Source: Microcystis wesenbergii FACHB-1317 (GTDB lineage Bacteria; Cyanobacteriota; Cyanobacteriia; Cyanobacteriales; Microcystaceae). From it: DNA of 64,000 bases. Both the position numbers and the translations under genes were made by a program. The stretch covers positions 16,713 to 80,712 of the forward strand of contig NZ_JACJQV010000097.1 in NCBI RefSeq assembly GCF_014696875.1. Direction: 5' to 3'. This document shows positions 17,197-26,249 of this stretch, piece by piece (position 1 is the first letter of the stretch; each line of letters starts with the position of its first letter). Below the pieces are notes generated by a model. The model searched no databases and was not told the DNA's origin. It saw only the letters and a program-made list of their open reading frames with translations.

Positions 17197-18479
17197 TTTC
17201 CGATAATTTCCTTGCGTCGAATAATAACTTCAGCTTTAATTAATTCTGGATCATTTTGAATTTTAGCTCTGAGATCATTGATTTTCTTTTTAGCTGCCTC
17301 TAATTGATTTTGAGAAATTTGTTCATATATATCTTTCAAAGCTTCAGCGATTTCCTTGGGACGAGTTGTCTCTAATCCCATCAAATCTTCTAAAATTCGA
17401 TCAACATTTTTGCCGTAGGACTCCTGCACGGGATGAACTTTTATTCCCATTTCTGTTTGTTCCATGAAGTGTAAACTTTCTGGTTGAACATGAGTGATAA
17501 TATTAGGAGAATGGGTGGAAATAAAAAATTGACAGTTAGGAAAAACTTCTAGTAATTTAGGTACTACAAATCTTTGCCATTGAGGATGTAAATGTAAATC
17601 AATTTCGTCAATGATAATAACGCCAGTACCCGTTAAGGGATAAGGATTTTGAGGATTAGCAATCGCCATTCTTCGAGCTAAATCTCCAAGCATAGCAATC
17701 AGACATTTTTCTCCATCAGAAAGTTGATTAACAGTAACTATTTTATTCTTTTTTGTTACTTCCATTCTCAAGGGATTACGACGGACACTAAGATTAGTAA
17801 AATCGGGTAGAAAACGTTCGATCGTTTCCCGAACCGCTTCCAATTGGGGATCGGGAAAACAAAAACCTTCCGGTTTAATTAGATCATACTGATATTTTCT
17901 ATTTTCATTTTCTAAATCTTCACGTTCGCGAAACCATTCAAAAAAAGTGCGAAAATCTGACCCACTGGTTAAAGCATTTTCGTAGGCACTTAGAGAATCA
18001 AATTGATGTTTTGTTTTAATTTTTAAGTTCATTGGTATATCCAGCACTGCTCGATTAACAGAATAATAAACAAATAAAGGTAAGTTAATTTGTCCTTGAT
18101 GTTCAGTAATTTGTCGTTGTATTTGTTGAGTGTATTCATTTAATTGGCTAAAATTACTCCGTTCTCCAGCGTGGATATATCCAGTCCTAGTTTTTACTAT
18201 TTTCCAAGTAATCTCTTGACTATCTTCCGTCACCCCAGTGATTTCAATTATAGCCGTACCCTGACCATTATTAATCTCGGTTTTGCTAATCTGTTGTCCA
18301 CTGGCATTATTATTTTTTAGGCGATTAACTAACCATGAAAGCATAATAGCCAAACTGTCTAAAATGGTAGATTTTCCCGCCCCATTAACTCCTATAAATA
18401 CGTTTAATTGCCGATGAAAGTCGATGTTTAAACTGACTGCACCTCGATAATTAATAAGCTTTATAGACTTAATTTTCAT
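17193..18479 (-). CDS. ptuA: Septu system AAA/ABC-type ATPase PtuA
   Basis: The protein begins MKIKSIKLINYRG with a Walker A GVNGAGKST, the family's AAA_23/OLD-like N-terminal lobe, a signature-like QLSDGEKCLIAML, Walker B GVIIIDEIDLHLHP and an H-loop FISTHSPNI. This is the SMC-like ATPase of Septu systems. PtuA is thought to form an oligomer that holds and regulates PtuB. I use the ATG at 18479 (428 aa); a TTG at 18497 would add six residues. It is the first gene of the two-gene operon with ptuB. Confidence 0.8.
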   Translation of the reverse strand: MKIKSIKLINYRGAVSLNIDFHRQLNVFIGVNGAGKSTILDSLAIMLSWLVNRLKNNNASGQQISKTEINNGQGTAIIEITGVTEDSQEITWKIVKTRTGYIHAGERSNFSQLNEYTQQIQRQITEHQGQINLPLFVYYSVNRAVLDIPMNLKIKTKHQFDSLSAYENALTSGSDFRTFFEWFREREDLENENRKYQYDLIKPEGFCFPDPQLEAVRETIERFLPDFTNLSVRRNPLRMEVTKKNKIVTVNQLSDGEKCLIAMLGDLARRMAIANPQNPYPLTGTGVIIIDEIDLHLHPQWQRFVVPKLLEVFPNCQFFISTHSPNIITHVQPESLHFMEQTEMGIKVHPVQESYGKNVDRILEDLMGLETTRPKEIAEALKDIYEQISQNQLEAAKKKINDLRAKIQNDPELIKAEVIIRRKEIIGK

Positions 18480-18749
18480 GGTTTTTTGTATCGGCAAGAT
18501 TTGCTTATATTTGAGATAATTGTTAGAGAATGACTCTCGAATAACTGCCAGTAAAACTTAGATAGGGTTAAGAGACAGTAGGACAAGGAATAGAAAAAAT
18601 AATATCTAGTTTTGGCACAGAACCGGGTATTCATAATGATTATTTATCATTTACCCTCGACTAACTCAAAAAAACCCCGGCTGACTTTCCCGATCGCTGC
18701 CCTCTGTGAGACAATCGATCGAGTGTTATCCTAAACTCCGCCAATTTTC

Positions 18750-19940
18750 ATGTCCGACGACGCTACTATTCGCACTGCTGTACAACGTCTCTACAATACC
18801 TATCCTTTCCCCCCCGAACCGCTCCTAGATGAACCTCCTCCGGGTTACAATTGGCGCTGGAATTGGATTGCTGCCTATAACTTTTGTTCTCACCGTAAAC
18901 CCGAACGAGAGGATATCCGGATTCTCGATGCGGGTTGTGGTACTGGTGCGGGAACCGAATATCTGCTCGCGCTCAACCCTTTCGCTCATGTAGTTGCGAT
19001 AGATATCAGTGAAAAAGCTCTAGAAATTGCCAAAGAACGCTGTAATCGTTCGGGAGTCGCAGCAAAGCACCGAGGTTCTCTCGATTTTCACCATTTACCC
19101 CTTGAATCGGCCACTAATCTCCCCGGAGAATTTGACTTAATTAACTGCGTCGGGGTGCTGCACCATCTCCCGGACCCGATTAAAGGTATTCAATCCCTCG
19201 CGCAAAAACTGGCCCCCGGTGGTCTGCTGCACATTTTCGTCTATGCACAATTGGGACGCTGGGAAATCCAGTTAATGCAATCTGCGATCGCACTTTTGCA
19301 GGGAGACCGACGCGGGGATTATAAAGATGGGGTCGCTGTCGGCCGAGAGATTTTTGCCTCTCTACCAGAAAATAATCGCATTTTGAAACGGGAAAAAGAG
19401 CGTTGGTCAATGGAAAATCATCGCGATGAATCCTTCGCTGATATGTACGTTCACCCCCGGGAAGTGGACTACAATATCGATACCCTCTTTCAACTGATTG
19501 ATGCGTCAGGATTAGCCTTTATTGGCTTTTCTAACCCTTCCTACTGGCAATTAGACCGTTTATTGGGTAAATCCCCCGAATTGATGGCTAGAGCGCAAAA
19601 TTTAGGGGAAAGGGAACGTTATCGCTTGACGGAATTATTAGACCCCGAAATCACCCACTATGAATTTTTCCTTGCTAAACCACCGATTTTGACTGCCGAT
19701 TGGTCTCGGGATCAAGTCCTAGAGAATGCAGTGGCCGAAGTTCATCCCTGTCTTTACGGTTGGCCTAGTGCAAGTGTTCTAGATTACGATTATCGGCCGG
19801 TTAATCTCTCGGAGAGAGAATTTGCTTTTTTACAAGCTTGTGATGGTCGTTTAACCGTGGGAGAAATCGACGCTCAAGTTGCTTTAGGATTAACTGCTGT
19901 GCGTTCTTTACAACAGCGCCAACTACTGATTTTAAGTTAG
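18750..19940 (+). CDS. Class I SAM-dependent methyltransferase
   Basis: The 396-residue product has an N-terminal TYPFPPEPLLDEPPPGYNW segment, then a Rossmann-type SAM site IRILDAGCGTGAGTEYLL (about 57-74), acidic VVAIDISEKAL and the motif IV region DLINCVGVLHHLPDP. A ~150-residue C-terminal extension of unknown role follows. Such proteins are widespread in cyanobacteria. The substrate cannot be assigned. The gene stands alone, divergent from the Septu operon. Confidence 0.75.
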   Translation: MSDDATIRTAVQRLYNTYPFPPEPLLDEPPPGYNWRWNWIAAYNFCSHRKPEREDIRILDAGCGTGAGTEYLLALNPFAHVVAIDISEKALEIAKERCNRSGVAAKHRGSLDFHHLPLESATNLPGEFDLINCVGVLHHLPDPIKGIQSLAQKLAPGGLLHIFVYAQLGRWEIQLMQSAIALLQGDRRGDYKDGVAVGREIFASLPENNRILKREKERWSMENHRDESFADMYVHPREVDYNIDTLFQLIDASGLAFIGFSNPSYWQLDRLLGKSPELMARAQNLGERERYRLTELLDPEITHYEFFLAKPPILTADWSRDQVLENAVAEVHPCLYGWPSASVLDYDYRPVNLSEREFAFLQACDGRLTVGEIDAQVALGLTAVRSLQQRQLLILS

Positions 19941-20061
19941 GGAAAATTCGGGGATGTTAGAGATAGCGTCCCTTGGCAATGGGTAACTTTTAAACTAACT
20001 TGGCTAAATCTTACAAAAACTTCTTTTTTCTCAACAATTATCCCCCTCCTGTCCCCATGGT

Positions 20062-20089
20062 TTCAGCCCCAGAATTAACCGGGGCTGAA
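20062..20089. terminator. Hairpin between convergent genes
   Basis: TTCAGCCCC and GGGGCTGAA form a perfect 9-bp stem around a 10-base loop, followed by an A/T-rich stretch. It lies between the convergent methyltransferase and DUF4327 genes. It lacks a strong T-run, so its role as a terminator is likely but not certain. Confidence 0.5.
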
Positions 20090-20170
20090 TTATAATAGTT
20101 TAAGAAAGTGGACAAGGCTGCTAAATTTCTGATCAGTCCGATTTTTCCCCGGATCGGCAAACGGGAGAAT

Positions 20171-20410
20171 TTAATCATTATCCCAAGATTCCGAGGCGAT
20201 TAAGTCACCAATTTGATCTCTAAGAAGGTAGTCACATCGTTCTAGTTCACATTCAACACAAACCCACTCCCGGGGGGGAATGAACTGACAGAGGGTGTAG
20301 ATCGGTTGGTGTCTGCTCACTACCCCCCGTTCTACCATCTGACGGACTTCGTCCTTAATCATCCTGATAGAATAAGCGGTGGGAGCGGTGGAGAAAGTTA
20401 TGGCACTCAT
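20171..20410 (-). CDS. DUF4327 family protein
   Basis: The 79-residue protein has the family core YSIRMIKDEVRQMVERGVVS followed by RHQPIYTLCQFIPPREWVCV and ECELERCDYLLRDQIGDLI. This small family is restricted to cyanobacteria and has no known function. The upstream gap is large and repeat-filled. Confidence 0.8.
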   Translation of the reverse strand: MSAITFSTAPTAYSIRMIKDEVRQMVERGVVSRHQPIYTLCQFIPPREWVCVECELERCDYLLRDQIGDLIASESWDND

Positions 20411-20670
20411 GGGAGATTTCCTGCAAGATCTACAAAAGAAGTCTTATCACTAACTATATTCTAACCTATATGGAAACAAAAGAGATTTTTTGCTGTATCG
20501 ACGATTACAATTTTTTATATATAGCGAAACCCTCTCCCCTCGCCAGTTTAGGCTTAGGTTAAGAAAAGTTAAATTTATCGGCTAAAAGCTGTCGAGTCCC
20601 CTTATACCGAATCAGTGATCAGTGATCAGTTATCAGTTATCAGTGATCAGTTAAGCTGTTGACTATCTAG

Positions 20671-20883
20671 AGTTTGCTGAATAAATGTGAAATGTAGGCA
20701 AGGTAAGGGTTTTGGGGCTTTTCTTGCGAAACAGGTGCAAAATTTTGAGAGAATCGTGGTTCAAAACCTTGCATCTTCATCGGCCCGTGTCCTGTAGGGG
20801 CGAAGCATTCGGGCAATAACCTATCGCTGAAACCGGAGATTTTCTATCCGAATGCTTCGCCCGTACTTTTTGCCGCAAACCCT
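20671..20883. mobile_element. MITE-like element with a second inverted-repeat element nested inside
   Basis: The outer ends AGTTTGCTGAATAAATG and TTTTTGCCGCAAACCCT belong to the same family as the elements at 10723 and 58038. Inside it (20794-20866) lies a different element with near-perfect 19-bp inverted ends GTAGGGGCGAAGCATTCGG and CCGAATGCTTCGCCCGTAC. The rest of this 685-bp gap holds CAGTTATCAGT and TCACTGTTTACTG units and no gene. Confidence 0.65.
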
Positions 20884-21095
20884 ATCTAATATTACTGGTT
20901 AAGACTGCACCGCAGTGCCGGAGTTGGCAGCAGGGAGAGGAAGTCAGAGCATTTGTACTTAATTTTCCCCTACGCATTTTAAAATCAGTACAGCTTATCA
21001 GTGATCAGATTTGAGTTTTCAGTTCACTGTTCACTGTTTACTGTTTACTGGACGGCTACGCCGTGCCTTTGGCAACACTGAAAAAAGCTTCCCAC

Positions 21096-21593
21096 TTAAA
21101 CTAATAAATGGGGAATAAAAATAAAAGCCGCTACGAGTAAAGCGGCGATCGAGGCGATTAAAACGGCACCAGCGGCACAATCTTTCGCTATTTTGGCTAA
21201 ATCATGGTAGGATTGCCCCACCGTCAGATCTACCACTGATTCTAGGGCGGTGTTGATTAATTCTAAGACCATCACCAAAGCGCAGGTAAGGGTGACAATC
21301 GCCATTTCCATGGCATCAACCCGCAAAAATAAGCCCCAACTAATCGCTACTAGGGTAATCAGGGTGTGAATGCGAAAATTTCTTTGACTGACAAAAGCAT
21401 AACGGACTCCTGCCCAAGCGTAGCGAAAACTGACTAACAGATTCGAGGCGACTTGCCAAGCGTATTCTCTTTGAGTCGAATTGTTGCCCTCACTCACCTG
21501 TCCCGATCGAGGGATAAAATTATTGTTGAGATAGGGATTAGATAGGCTGGTAGATTGGTTGGCTTTATGATAGTTTGTCTTCATATTCCTCAA
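21096..21593 (-). CDS. dgkA: Diacylglycerol kinase family membrane protein
   Basis: The 165-residue product has a ~45-residue hydrophilic N-terminus and then the DgkA fold: FRYAWAGVRYAF, a first membrane helix near 75-95, the signature VLELINTALESVVDLT (about 113-128) and a final helix (GAVLIASIAALLVAAFIF). These enzymes phosphorylate diacylglycerol or undecaprenol in the membrane. It lies 19 bp downstream of ybeY, a pairing common in bacteria, so the two are probably one transcript. Confidence 0.9.
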   Translation of the reverse strand: MRNMKTNYHKANQSTSLSNPYLNNNFIPRSGQVSEGNNSTQREYAWQVASNLLVSFRYAWAGVRYAFVSQRNFRIHTLITLVAISWGLFLRVDAMEMAIVTLTCALVMVLELINTALESVVDLTVGQSYHDLAKIAKDCAAGAVLIASIAALLVAAFIFIPHLLV

Positions 21594-21612
21594 TAATGCT
21601 TGACAAAAATAA

Positions 21613-22125
21613 CTAACTATGTATCGGCATTTCGACGGTTTTTAACAAAGTTTCCTGTAAAGATAGCATTTCTAACAGACTTGTTTCATCGGGATGATCC
21701 CAACCCAAAAGATGTAAACAAGCGTGGGCAGTTAACCAGGCCAATTCTCGCACCAAAGAATGATTTTGTGTTAAAGCCTGTTGTTGTGCTGTCTCCACAG
21801 AGATGATAATATCCCCCAAATATAAAGGTTCTGTCTCTAAAATGCGCTCATCGACTGGGAAATCCACTTCGAGAGTGGCAAAAGCGAGAACATCCGTCGG
21901 TTGATCTTTGTGGCGATATTGGCAATTATAGGTCTGAATTTCTCGATCGTCTGTTAAACGCAAACTTAGTTCATAACCGGCGGCAACGGGGAGATAATCC
22001 GATAGATAGCCTAACCATGTCTCCAACCAATAGTGCCAAGTTTCCCCATCCACAGGACTATTTCCGGGATCAAAATAATTATCCTGTAGGCATAAATCCA
22101 CCCCTAGGGGCAAAGTCTCACTCAC
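21613..22125 (-). CDS. ybeY: Endoribonuclease YbeY (rRNA maturation factor)
   Basis: The 170-residue protein ends with the metal-binding signature HACLHLLGWDHPDE (about 140-153), whose three histidines bind zinc, preceded by TDVLAFATLEVD and LGDIIISVETA. This matches YbeY, the single-strand endoribonuclease for 16S rRNA 3'-end processing and ribosome quality control. It is the first gene of the ybeY-dgkA pair and lies 11 bp after the DUF3285 gene. Confidence 0.92.
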   Translation of the reverse strand: MSETLPLGVDLCLQDNYFDPGNSPVDGETWHYWLETWLGYLSDYLPVAAGYELSLRLTDDREIQTYNCQYRHKDQPTDVLAFATLEVDFPVDERILETEPLYLGDIIISVETAQQQALTQNHSLVRELAWLTAHACLHLLGWDHPDETSLLEMLSLQETLLKTVEMPIHS

Positions 22126-22136
22126 CAGATTTCATC

Positions 22137-22322
22137 CTAGGGACGCGTCAGATAGGAAATACCGACAAAAAAGCCTAATAGGGCTGCTGTAGTCAAAAAA
22201 AAGTGTTTTAACGAGACGCCTTTTTTCTTGACCATATTCCGCATCGCCAGCTTAACGTAACTGGGTTGCGCTTCGGTGGCGGTTTCTACTGCGGGGTCGG
22301 TGGCACTAACAGGTTCAGTCAT
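22137..22322 (-). CDS. DUF3285 family small membrane protein
   Basis: The 61-residue product (from MTEPVSATD) has an acidic N-terminus, YVKLAMRNMVKKKGVSLKHF and one C-terminal membrane segment (FLTTAALLGFFVGISYL). This matches DUF3285, a cyanobacterial family of unknown function. I chose the ATG at 22322; an upstream start adds six unlikely residues. It probably heads the ybeY-dgkA transcript. Confidence 0.75.
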   Translation of the reverse strand: MTEPVSATDPAVETATEAQPSYVKLAMRNMVKKKGVSLKHFFLTTAALLGFFVGISYLTRP

Positions 22323-22475
22323 CAGTAATTCCCCAGACAAGGATTGATCGCTATAAGTGTAACAGATTATTAAAAAAGTGCAAAAAAAATTAAAGTTTGA
22401 ATTGTTACCCTTCCGGGATAGTCAAAACCGCTCAACTCCCCCACACCCCACACCCCACACCCCAGCAGTTAACCC

Positions 22476-23927
22476 ATGTCTTCCCACGATACCGAAAGCA
22501 TCCAGACTATTTTTCAGAAAATTTGGGGCTATGATAGCTTTCGCTTTCCCCAACAGGAGATTATCGAGACAATTTTAGCGGCAAAAGATGCCCTGATTGT
22601 CATGCCCACGGGATTCGGTAAATCTATCTGTTTTCAATTGCCCGCTTTATTAAAAACCGGCTTAACCCTAGTGATTTCCCCCTTAGTTGCCCTGATGGAA
22701 AATCAGGTGGAGGAATTATTAGCCAAAAAATTACCCGTTGCCCTGATTCATAATGAAATCCCCCGACAACAGAGAAAGAAAACCTTAACCGCGATCGCAG
22801 ATCAAACCCTGCGACTTCTCTATCTTTCCCCAGAAACCCTCTTAAGTCCGCCCCTCTGGTCAAAATTAACCCTTCCCCACGTTAAAATTAACGCTCTCAT
22901 CCTCGACGAGGCCCATTGTTTAACCCAGTGGGGCGATAATTTTCGTCCTGCCTACCGTCGTCTCGGTGCTGTCCGTCCCGCTCTGCTGCAATCAAAACCG
23001 ACCGGCAGCCAAATAGCGATCGCTGCTTTTACCGCCACCGCTAACCCTGCCACCCGTGGGACTCTCACCCGCATCTTACAACTAGAAAAACCGCAGCTTT
23101 TCTTAATAAATCCTTACCGTCAAAACCTTGACTTAAGCACCAAAATATGTATTAGCCCCGGTTGTCGTCGTCATCAACTATTAAACTTCCTCACCAGTCA
23201 ACCTCGACAATCCGGCCTGATCTATACTCGTTCCCGTCGCCATAGTGAAAATTTAGCGACATGGTTGCAATCTCTCCATTATCGCACCAGTGCCTACCAT
23301 GCCGGTTTATCGCCCTTTCAGCGTCGGGACATAGAACAAAATTGGCTGCGGGGGGATTTAACTTTTGTTGTCTGTACCTCAGCTTTTGGCATGGGTATCA
23401 ATAAACCCGATGTGCGTTGGGTTGTCCACTACCAACCCCCAGCTTTACTATCGGAATACCTACAGGAAATCGGCCGCGGTGGTCGCGATGGCGGTAAAAT
23501 GCAGGCTCTCACCTTAATTAGTGAACCGACGGGATGGTTAGATAATAGCGATAAAAACCAGCAAAAATTTTTTAACTCCCAACAGGAACGCCAATACCGA
23601 CAAGCTTGGCAAATTTTAGCCCAAATTCCCCTAGAGGGCAAAGTAGAGGCGATTAGTGCCGAATTTCCCGATGGTGCGCTCATTCTCTCCCTTTTACACA
23701 GTCTCGATCGCCTAGAATGGCTCGATCCTTTTCATTATCGGCTTATTTATCGCCATAATTCAGCCAAGATGACTTTTAAACCCAAAAATGAGATATTTCC
23801 CTACCTCTATACCCGTCGCTGTCGTTGGCACTTTCTCTTAAATGCCTTTGGTTTTCAGGAAAATGCCGATAATTTTCGCTGTGGTCATTGCGATAATTGT
23901 CGTCGCAATCGACCTCTGGTAAGCTAG
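22476..23927 (+). CDS. recQ: ATP-dependent DNA helicase RecQ
   Basis: The protein shows helicase motifs in order: I (MPTGFGKSICFQLP), II (ALILDEAHC), III (FTATA), IV (GLIYTRSR), V (FVVCTSAFGMGINKPDVRW) and VI (QEIGRGGRDG). The RecQ zinc domain follows (RRCRWHFLL...FRCGHCDNC). At 483 residues it lacks the winged-helix/HRDC tail of long RecQ proteins, as in other short cyanobacterial forms. Its last codons and downstream region are duplicated at 29045-29497. The start MSSHDTES follows a CCCCACACCC-rich stretch. Confidence 0.93.
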   Translation: MSSHDTESIQTIFQKIWGYDSFRFPQQEIIETILAAKDALIVMPTGFGKSICFQLPALLKTGLTLVISPLVALMENQVEELLAKKLPVALIHNEIPRQQRKKTLTAIADQTLRLLYLSPETLLSPPLWSKLTLPHVKINALILDEAHCLTQWGDNFRPAYRRLGAVRPALLQSKPTGSQIAIAAFTATANPATRGTLTRILQLEKPQLFLINPYRQNLDLSTKICISPGCRRHQLLNFLTSQPRQSGLIYTRSRRHSENLATWLQSLHYRTSAYHAGLSPFQRRDIEQNWLRGDLTFVVCTSAFGMGINKPDVRWVVHYQPPALLSEYLQEIGRGGRDGGKMQALTLISEPTGWLDNSDKNQQKFFNSQQERQYRQAWQILAQIPLEGKVEAISAEFPDGALILSLLHSLDRLEWLDPFHYRLIYRHNSAKMTFKPKNEIFPYLYTRRCRWHFLLNAFGFQENADNFRCGHCDNCRRNRPLVS

Positions 23928-24360
23928 GGAGCGCCAGAGCAGGGAGAACAGAGCGTTTGTACTAAATTTTCTATGTCTTTTTTCTCCTCCTGTCTCGGAT
24001 TCTCCTCACTTAAGGTCAGATTTTTGATTTTTGCAGAAGATCTATAGCGGGTTTCCCAGAAGTTAGTCCCGATTGAATCTATCAAGGGATTTACCATACC
24101 TTACCCGAAATAATAGTGAAATTCTGTGACAAAGTGCAGCCAGATATAAGAATCTTTGCTAGATTTCTAGAAAGCTTCTGTGATAAGTCTCCTTAAAAAG
24201 AGATTGTTTGCAGTAAGCTAATCTGGCTAACACGCTTTTGGGCGTAATATAGGGAAAAGTTCGGGCGATTGCGCCTAAATGGAGCGATATACCGGAAGTT
24301 GACCCATATCGTTACCCCAGAGAGTTTTATACAGAAAGTTGACCTATAATATGTGGTTAG
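23907..24360. repeat. 453-bp direct repeat, copy 1 (recQ tail plus downstream region)
   Basis: The segment starts in the last recQ codons (AATCGACCTCTGGTAAGCTAG) and runs through a non-coding stretch to TTGACCTATAATATGTGGTTAG. It recurs at 29045-29497 with scattered substitutions. The gap between recQ and the next gene is filled entirely by it. It contains a TTTTGATTTTTGCAG motif also seen near 36830. Confidence 0.9.
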
Positions 24361-24365
24361 GCGGC

Positions 24366-24818
24366 ATGAAAGCACTATCACTCGTCCTACTCCTATCTCT
24401 TGCCACTCCCCTTACGTTAGCGTGTGAGGGCACTGTGCTTGAGAGCGAAATTTCGCTAGGTGGGATCGCGATCGGGGATTCGCCAAGCGAGGTCACAAAT
24501 AAACTTGGCTTACCGTTACGCAAGGTAGAAGAATTAGGGTATCTGAGTCCCCACTATTACTATCCTCAAGTGCAAGTCTGGTTTAGTGAAAATGTGGTCG
24601 CCCAGCTGTATAGCGACAATCCAGCAGGGTGCACCCCAATGCAGCTATGCCCGGGGGATCCGTTGGATAAGATGCGTTCTCTTTACGGGCTGCCTGCCAT
24701 TGCTGACAGGGAGACGGGGCGCTTCTACGAATACGGGGCGGCCGACTCTACTTGCTGGCTTCAGATCCGCCCCAAGGGCAAAAGGGTCTCATCAATCGCA
24801 GTGGTGTGTATACCGTGA
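24366..24818 (+). CDS. Secreted protein of unknown function, BamE-like repeats
   Basis: From the ATG at 24366 the protein has a signal peptide (MKALSLVLLLSLATPLTLAC). Two related motifs follow, GIAIGDSPSEVTNKLGLP and LCPGDPLDKMRSLYGLP, each a glycine-turn followed by a short helix. This pattern resembles BamE/SmpA-like folds, but the match is only suggestive. It could be periplasmic or a lipoprotein, since a Cys follows LA. ATGs at 24351 and 24366 compete; the second gives the better signal peptide. It follows immediately after the duplicated recQ-tail segment. Confidence 0.55.
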   Translation: MKALSLVLLLSLATPLTLACEGTVLESEISLGGIAIGDSPSEVTNKLGLPLRKVEELGYLSPHYYYPQVQVWFSENVVAQLYSDNPAGCTPMQLCPGDPLDKMRSLYGLPAIADRETGRFYEYGAADSTCWLQIRPKGKRVSSIAVVCIP

Positions 24819-25096
24819 CGCTGAGGTTTATTTATTATGGGCTGGAGAAATAAGTACCTAAGCAAAATTAATTACACATTTCGATAAAGCTTTTGCCTCT
24901 TGCCTATTGCCTCTTGCCTGTCTTCACTAGGAAATTTATTTTGCATGACTACTTAGACGAAATTGATAATAAAGCAAGGATAAGGAAAGGTAATCTTTCA
25001 GAAAGATTAGATCATGTAAAAATAAAGCTCATGTCTGAGACCTAAGTAAAGGACAAAAAGCTTGAAAAGTAGTGCGATCGCCGATCTGGTAGGGTG

Positions 25097-26228
25097 CGTC
25101 CCACGCGCTGGGGACCTTAATTGAATGGAAACATCAACTAATTCCCCCTTATTTTTAGACTGAGGTGATTTGAGTTCCCACTCGCTGGGGACCTTAATTG
25201 AATGGAAACTATATTTAATTCATTGTGAGGTTCTAAAATTATGCAACTAATCAAATACACTACAGCGATCGCAATTTCTTGTCTACCTATATTCACAACA
25301 CCTGTATTAGCTCAAAATAAACAAGAAAAGTGGGTAGATTTTGGTCAAACTAATAACGGTGAAATCATAAAATTAAATGAGCGTAGTGTCAAATTTGAAA
25401 TTATGTTAGCTGACGATACTCTCAATAATGAAGATGGATTTTATAGCGAGAATGATACATACCCAAAGGTAAAAGTTGTTATCTTTGAATACAGTATTGG
25501 TGGCAGAACAAGAAATGCTTATACCAAGTCCTGTAATCATGGTAAATTAAGTGCTAATCCTAGCTGGAAAACCTACACTACTTTTATAGATTATTGGCCT
25601 CAATATTTTCTAGTTCCCGCTGATAGTATTGCTAGTCAGAATATGTTGCGACGAGTTTGTACTTTAAGTCTATCTAATCAGTAATCCTTTTTGATTATTT
25701 GAAGAAATGTAAAGTTCCCACTCGCTGGGGACTTTAATTGAATGGAAACCATCTGTTTATTGGGTAATTGTTGATTAATGGCTTTGTTCCCACTCGCTGG
25801 GGACCTTAATTGAATGGAAACATTTGAAGCTATCTTTATCTTCAATCATACTACCCATAGGAGTTCCCACTCGCTGGGGACCTTAATTGAATGGAAACCA
25901 CTTAGAATCCCACCGACGTTTAGATTCGATCCACCGTTCCACTCGCTGGGGACCTTAATTGCATGGAAACACATATCCCTTTAGAATTAATAAAGATAAT
26001 TGTTTTAGTGGGACTTAGACAAAAAACAAATCGAGAAAAGCCTCAACCCCAATCCCTGCTTGGGATTTACTTCGAGAAGCCCAAAATCGCTGAAACCCAG
26101 ATAGATCAAGGAAAATCATAAATCGAGGTTAACCCTTTGTCCCGTAATGGTTTGAGCCTTTTTTGCTGCCCGAAAATGCCTAAGTCCCATTAGTCCCCAC
26201 TCGCTGGGGATATTAATTAAATAGAAAA
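25097..26228 (+). CRISPR. Relic CRISPR array interrupted by a gene, no cas genes nearby
   Basis: The 36-bp repeat begins GTTCCCACTCGCTGGGGACC and ends TTAATTGAATGGAAAC. Copies: 25097-25132 (first bases altered), 25174-25209, 25714-25749, 25786-25821, 25863-25898, 25936-25970 (one base short), 26193-26228 (degenerate). True spacers of 36-41 bp are 25133-25173, 25750-25785, 25822-25862 and 25899-25935. Between the second and third repeats lie 504 bp holding a complete gene (25241-25684), and 222 bp precede the last repeat. The ATGGAAAC end suggests plus-strand transcription. The left edge is fused to a GATCTGGTAGGGTGCGTCCC repeat, so the leader seems lost. Confidence 0.9.
25241..25684 (+). CDS. 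Secreted surface-adhesin-E-like protein inside the CRISPR array
   Basis: The 147-residue protein has a signal peptide with probable cleavage at PVLA-QNK (about residue 24). The mature part starts WVDFGQTNNGEIIKLNERSV and ends FLVPADSIASQNMLRRVC, with two cysteines (TKSCNHGK and RRVC) that could pair. The W-x-D/N-G start and PADS-x-x...VC end recall the surface-adhesin E domain, a tentative match. It lies between two intact CRISPR repeats (31 bp after one, 29 bp before the next) in the direction of the array. GTGAGG near 25224 may be the ribosome-binding site. Confidence 0.6.
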   Translation: MQLIKYTTAIAISCLPIFTTPVLAQNKQEKWVDFGQTNNGEIIKLNERSVKFEIMLADDTLNNEDGFYSENDTYPKVKVVIFEYSIGGRTRNAYTKSCNHGKLSANPSWKTYTTFIDYWPQYFLVPADSIASQNMLRRVCTLSLSNQ

Positions 26229-26249
26229 GCCGTAATCGGGAGTTAGTAT

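Noticed and set aside
16576..18479. Retron (with ATPase and HNH effectors)
   Set aside because: No reverse transcriptase frame lies within several kilobases on either side, so stand-alone Septu is preferred.
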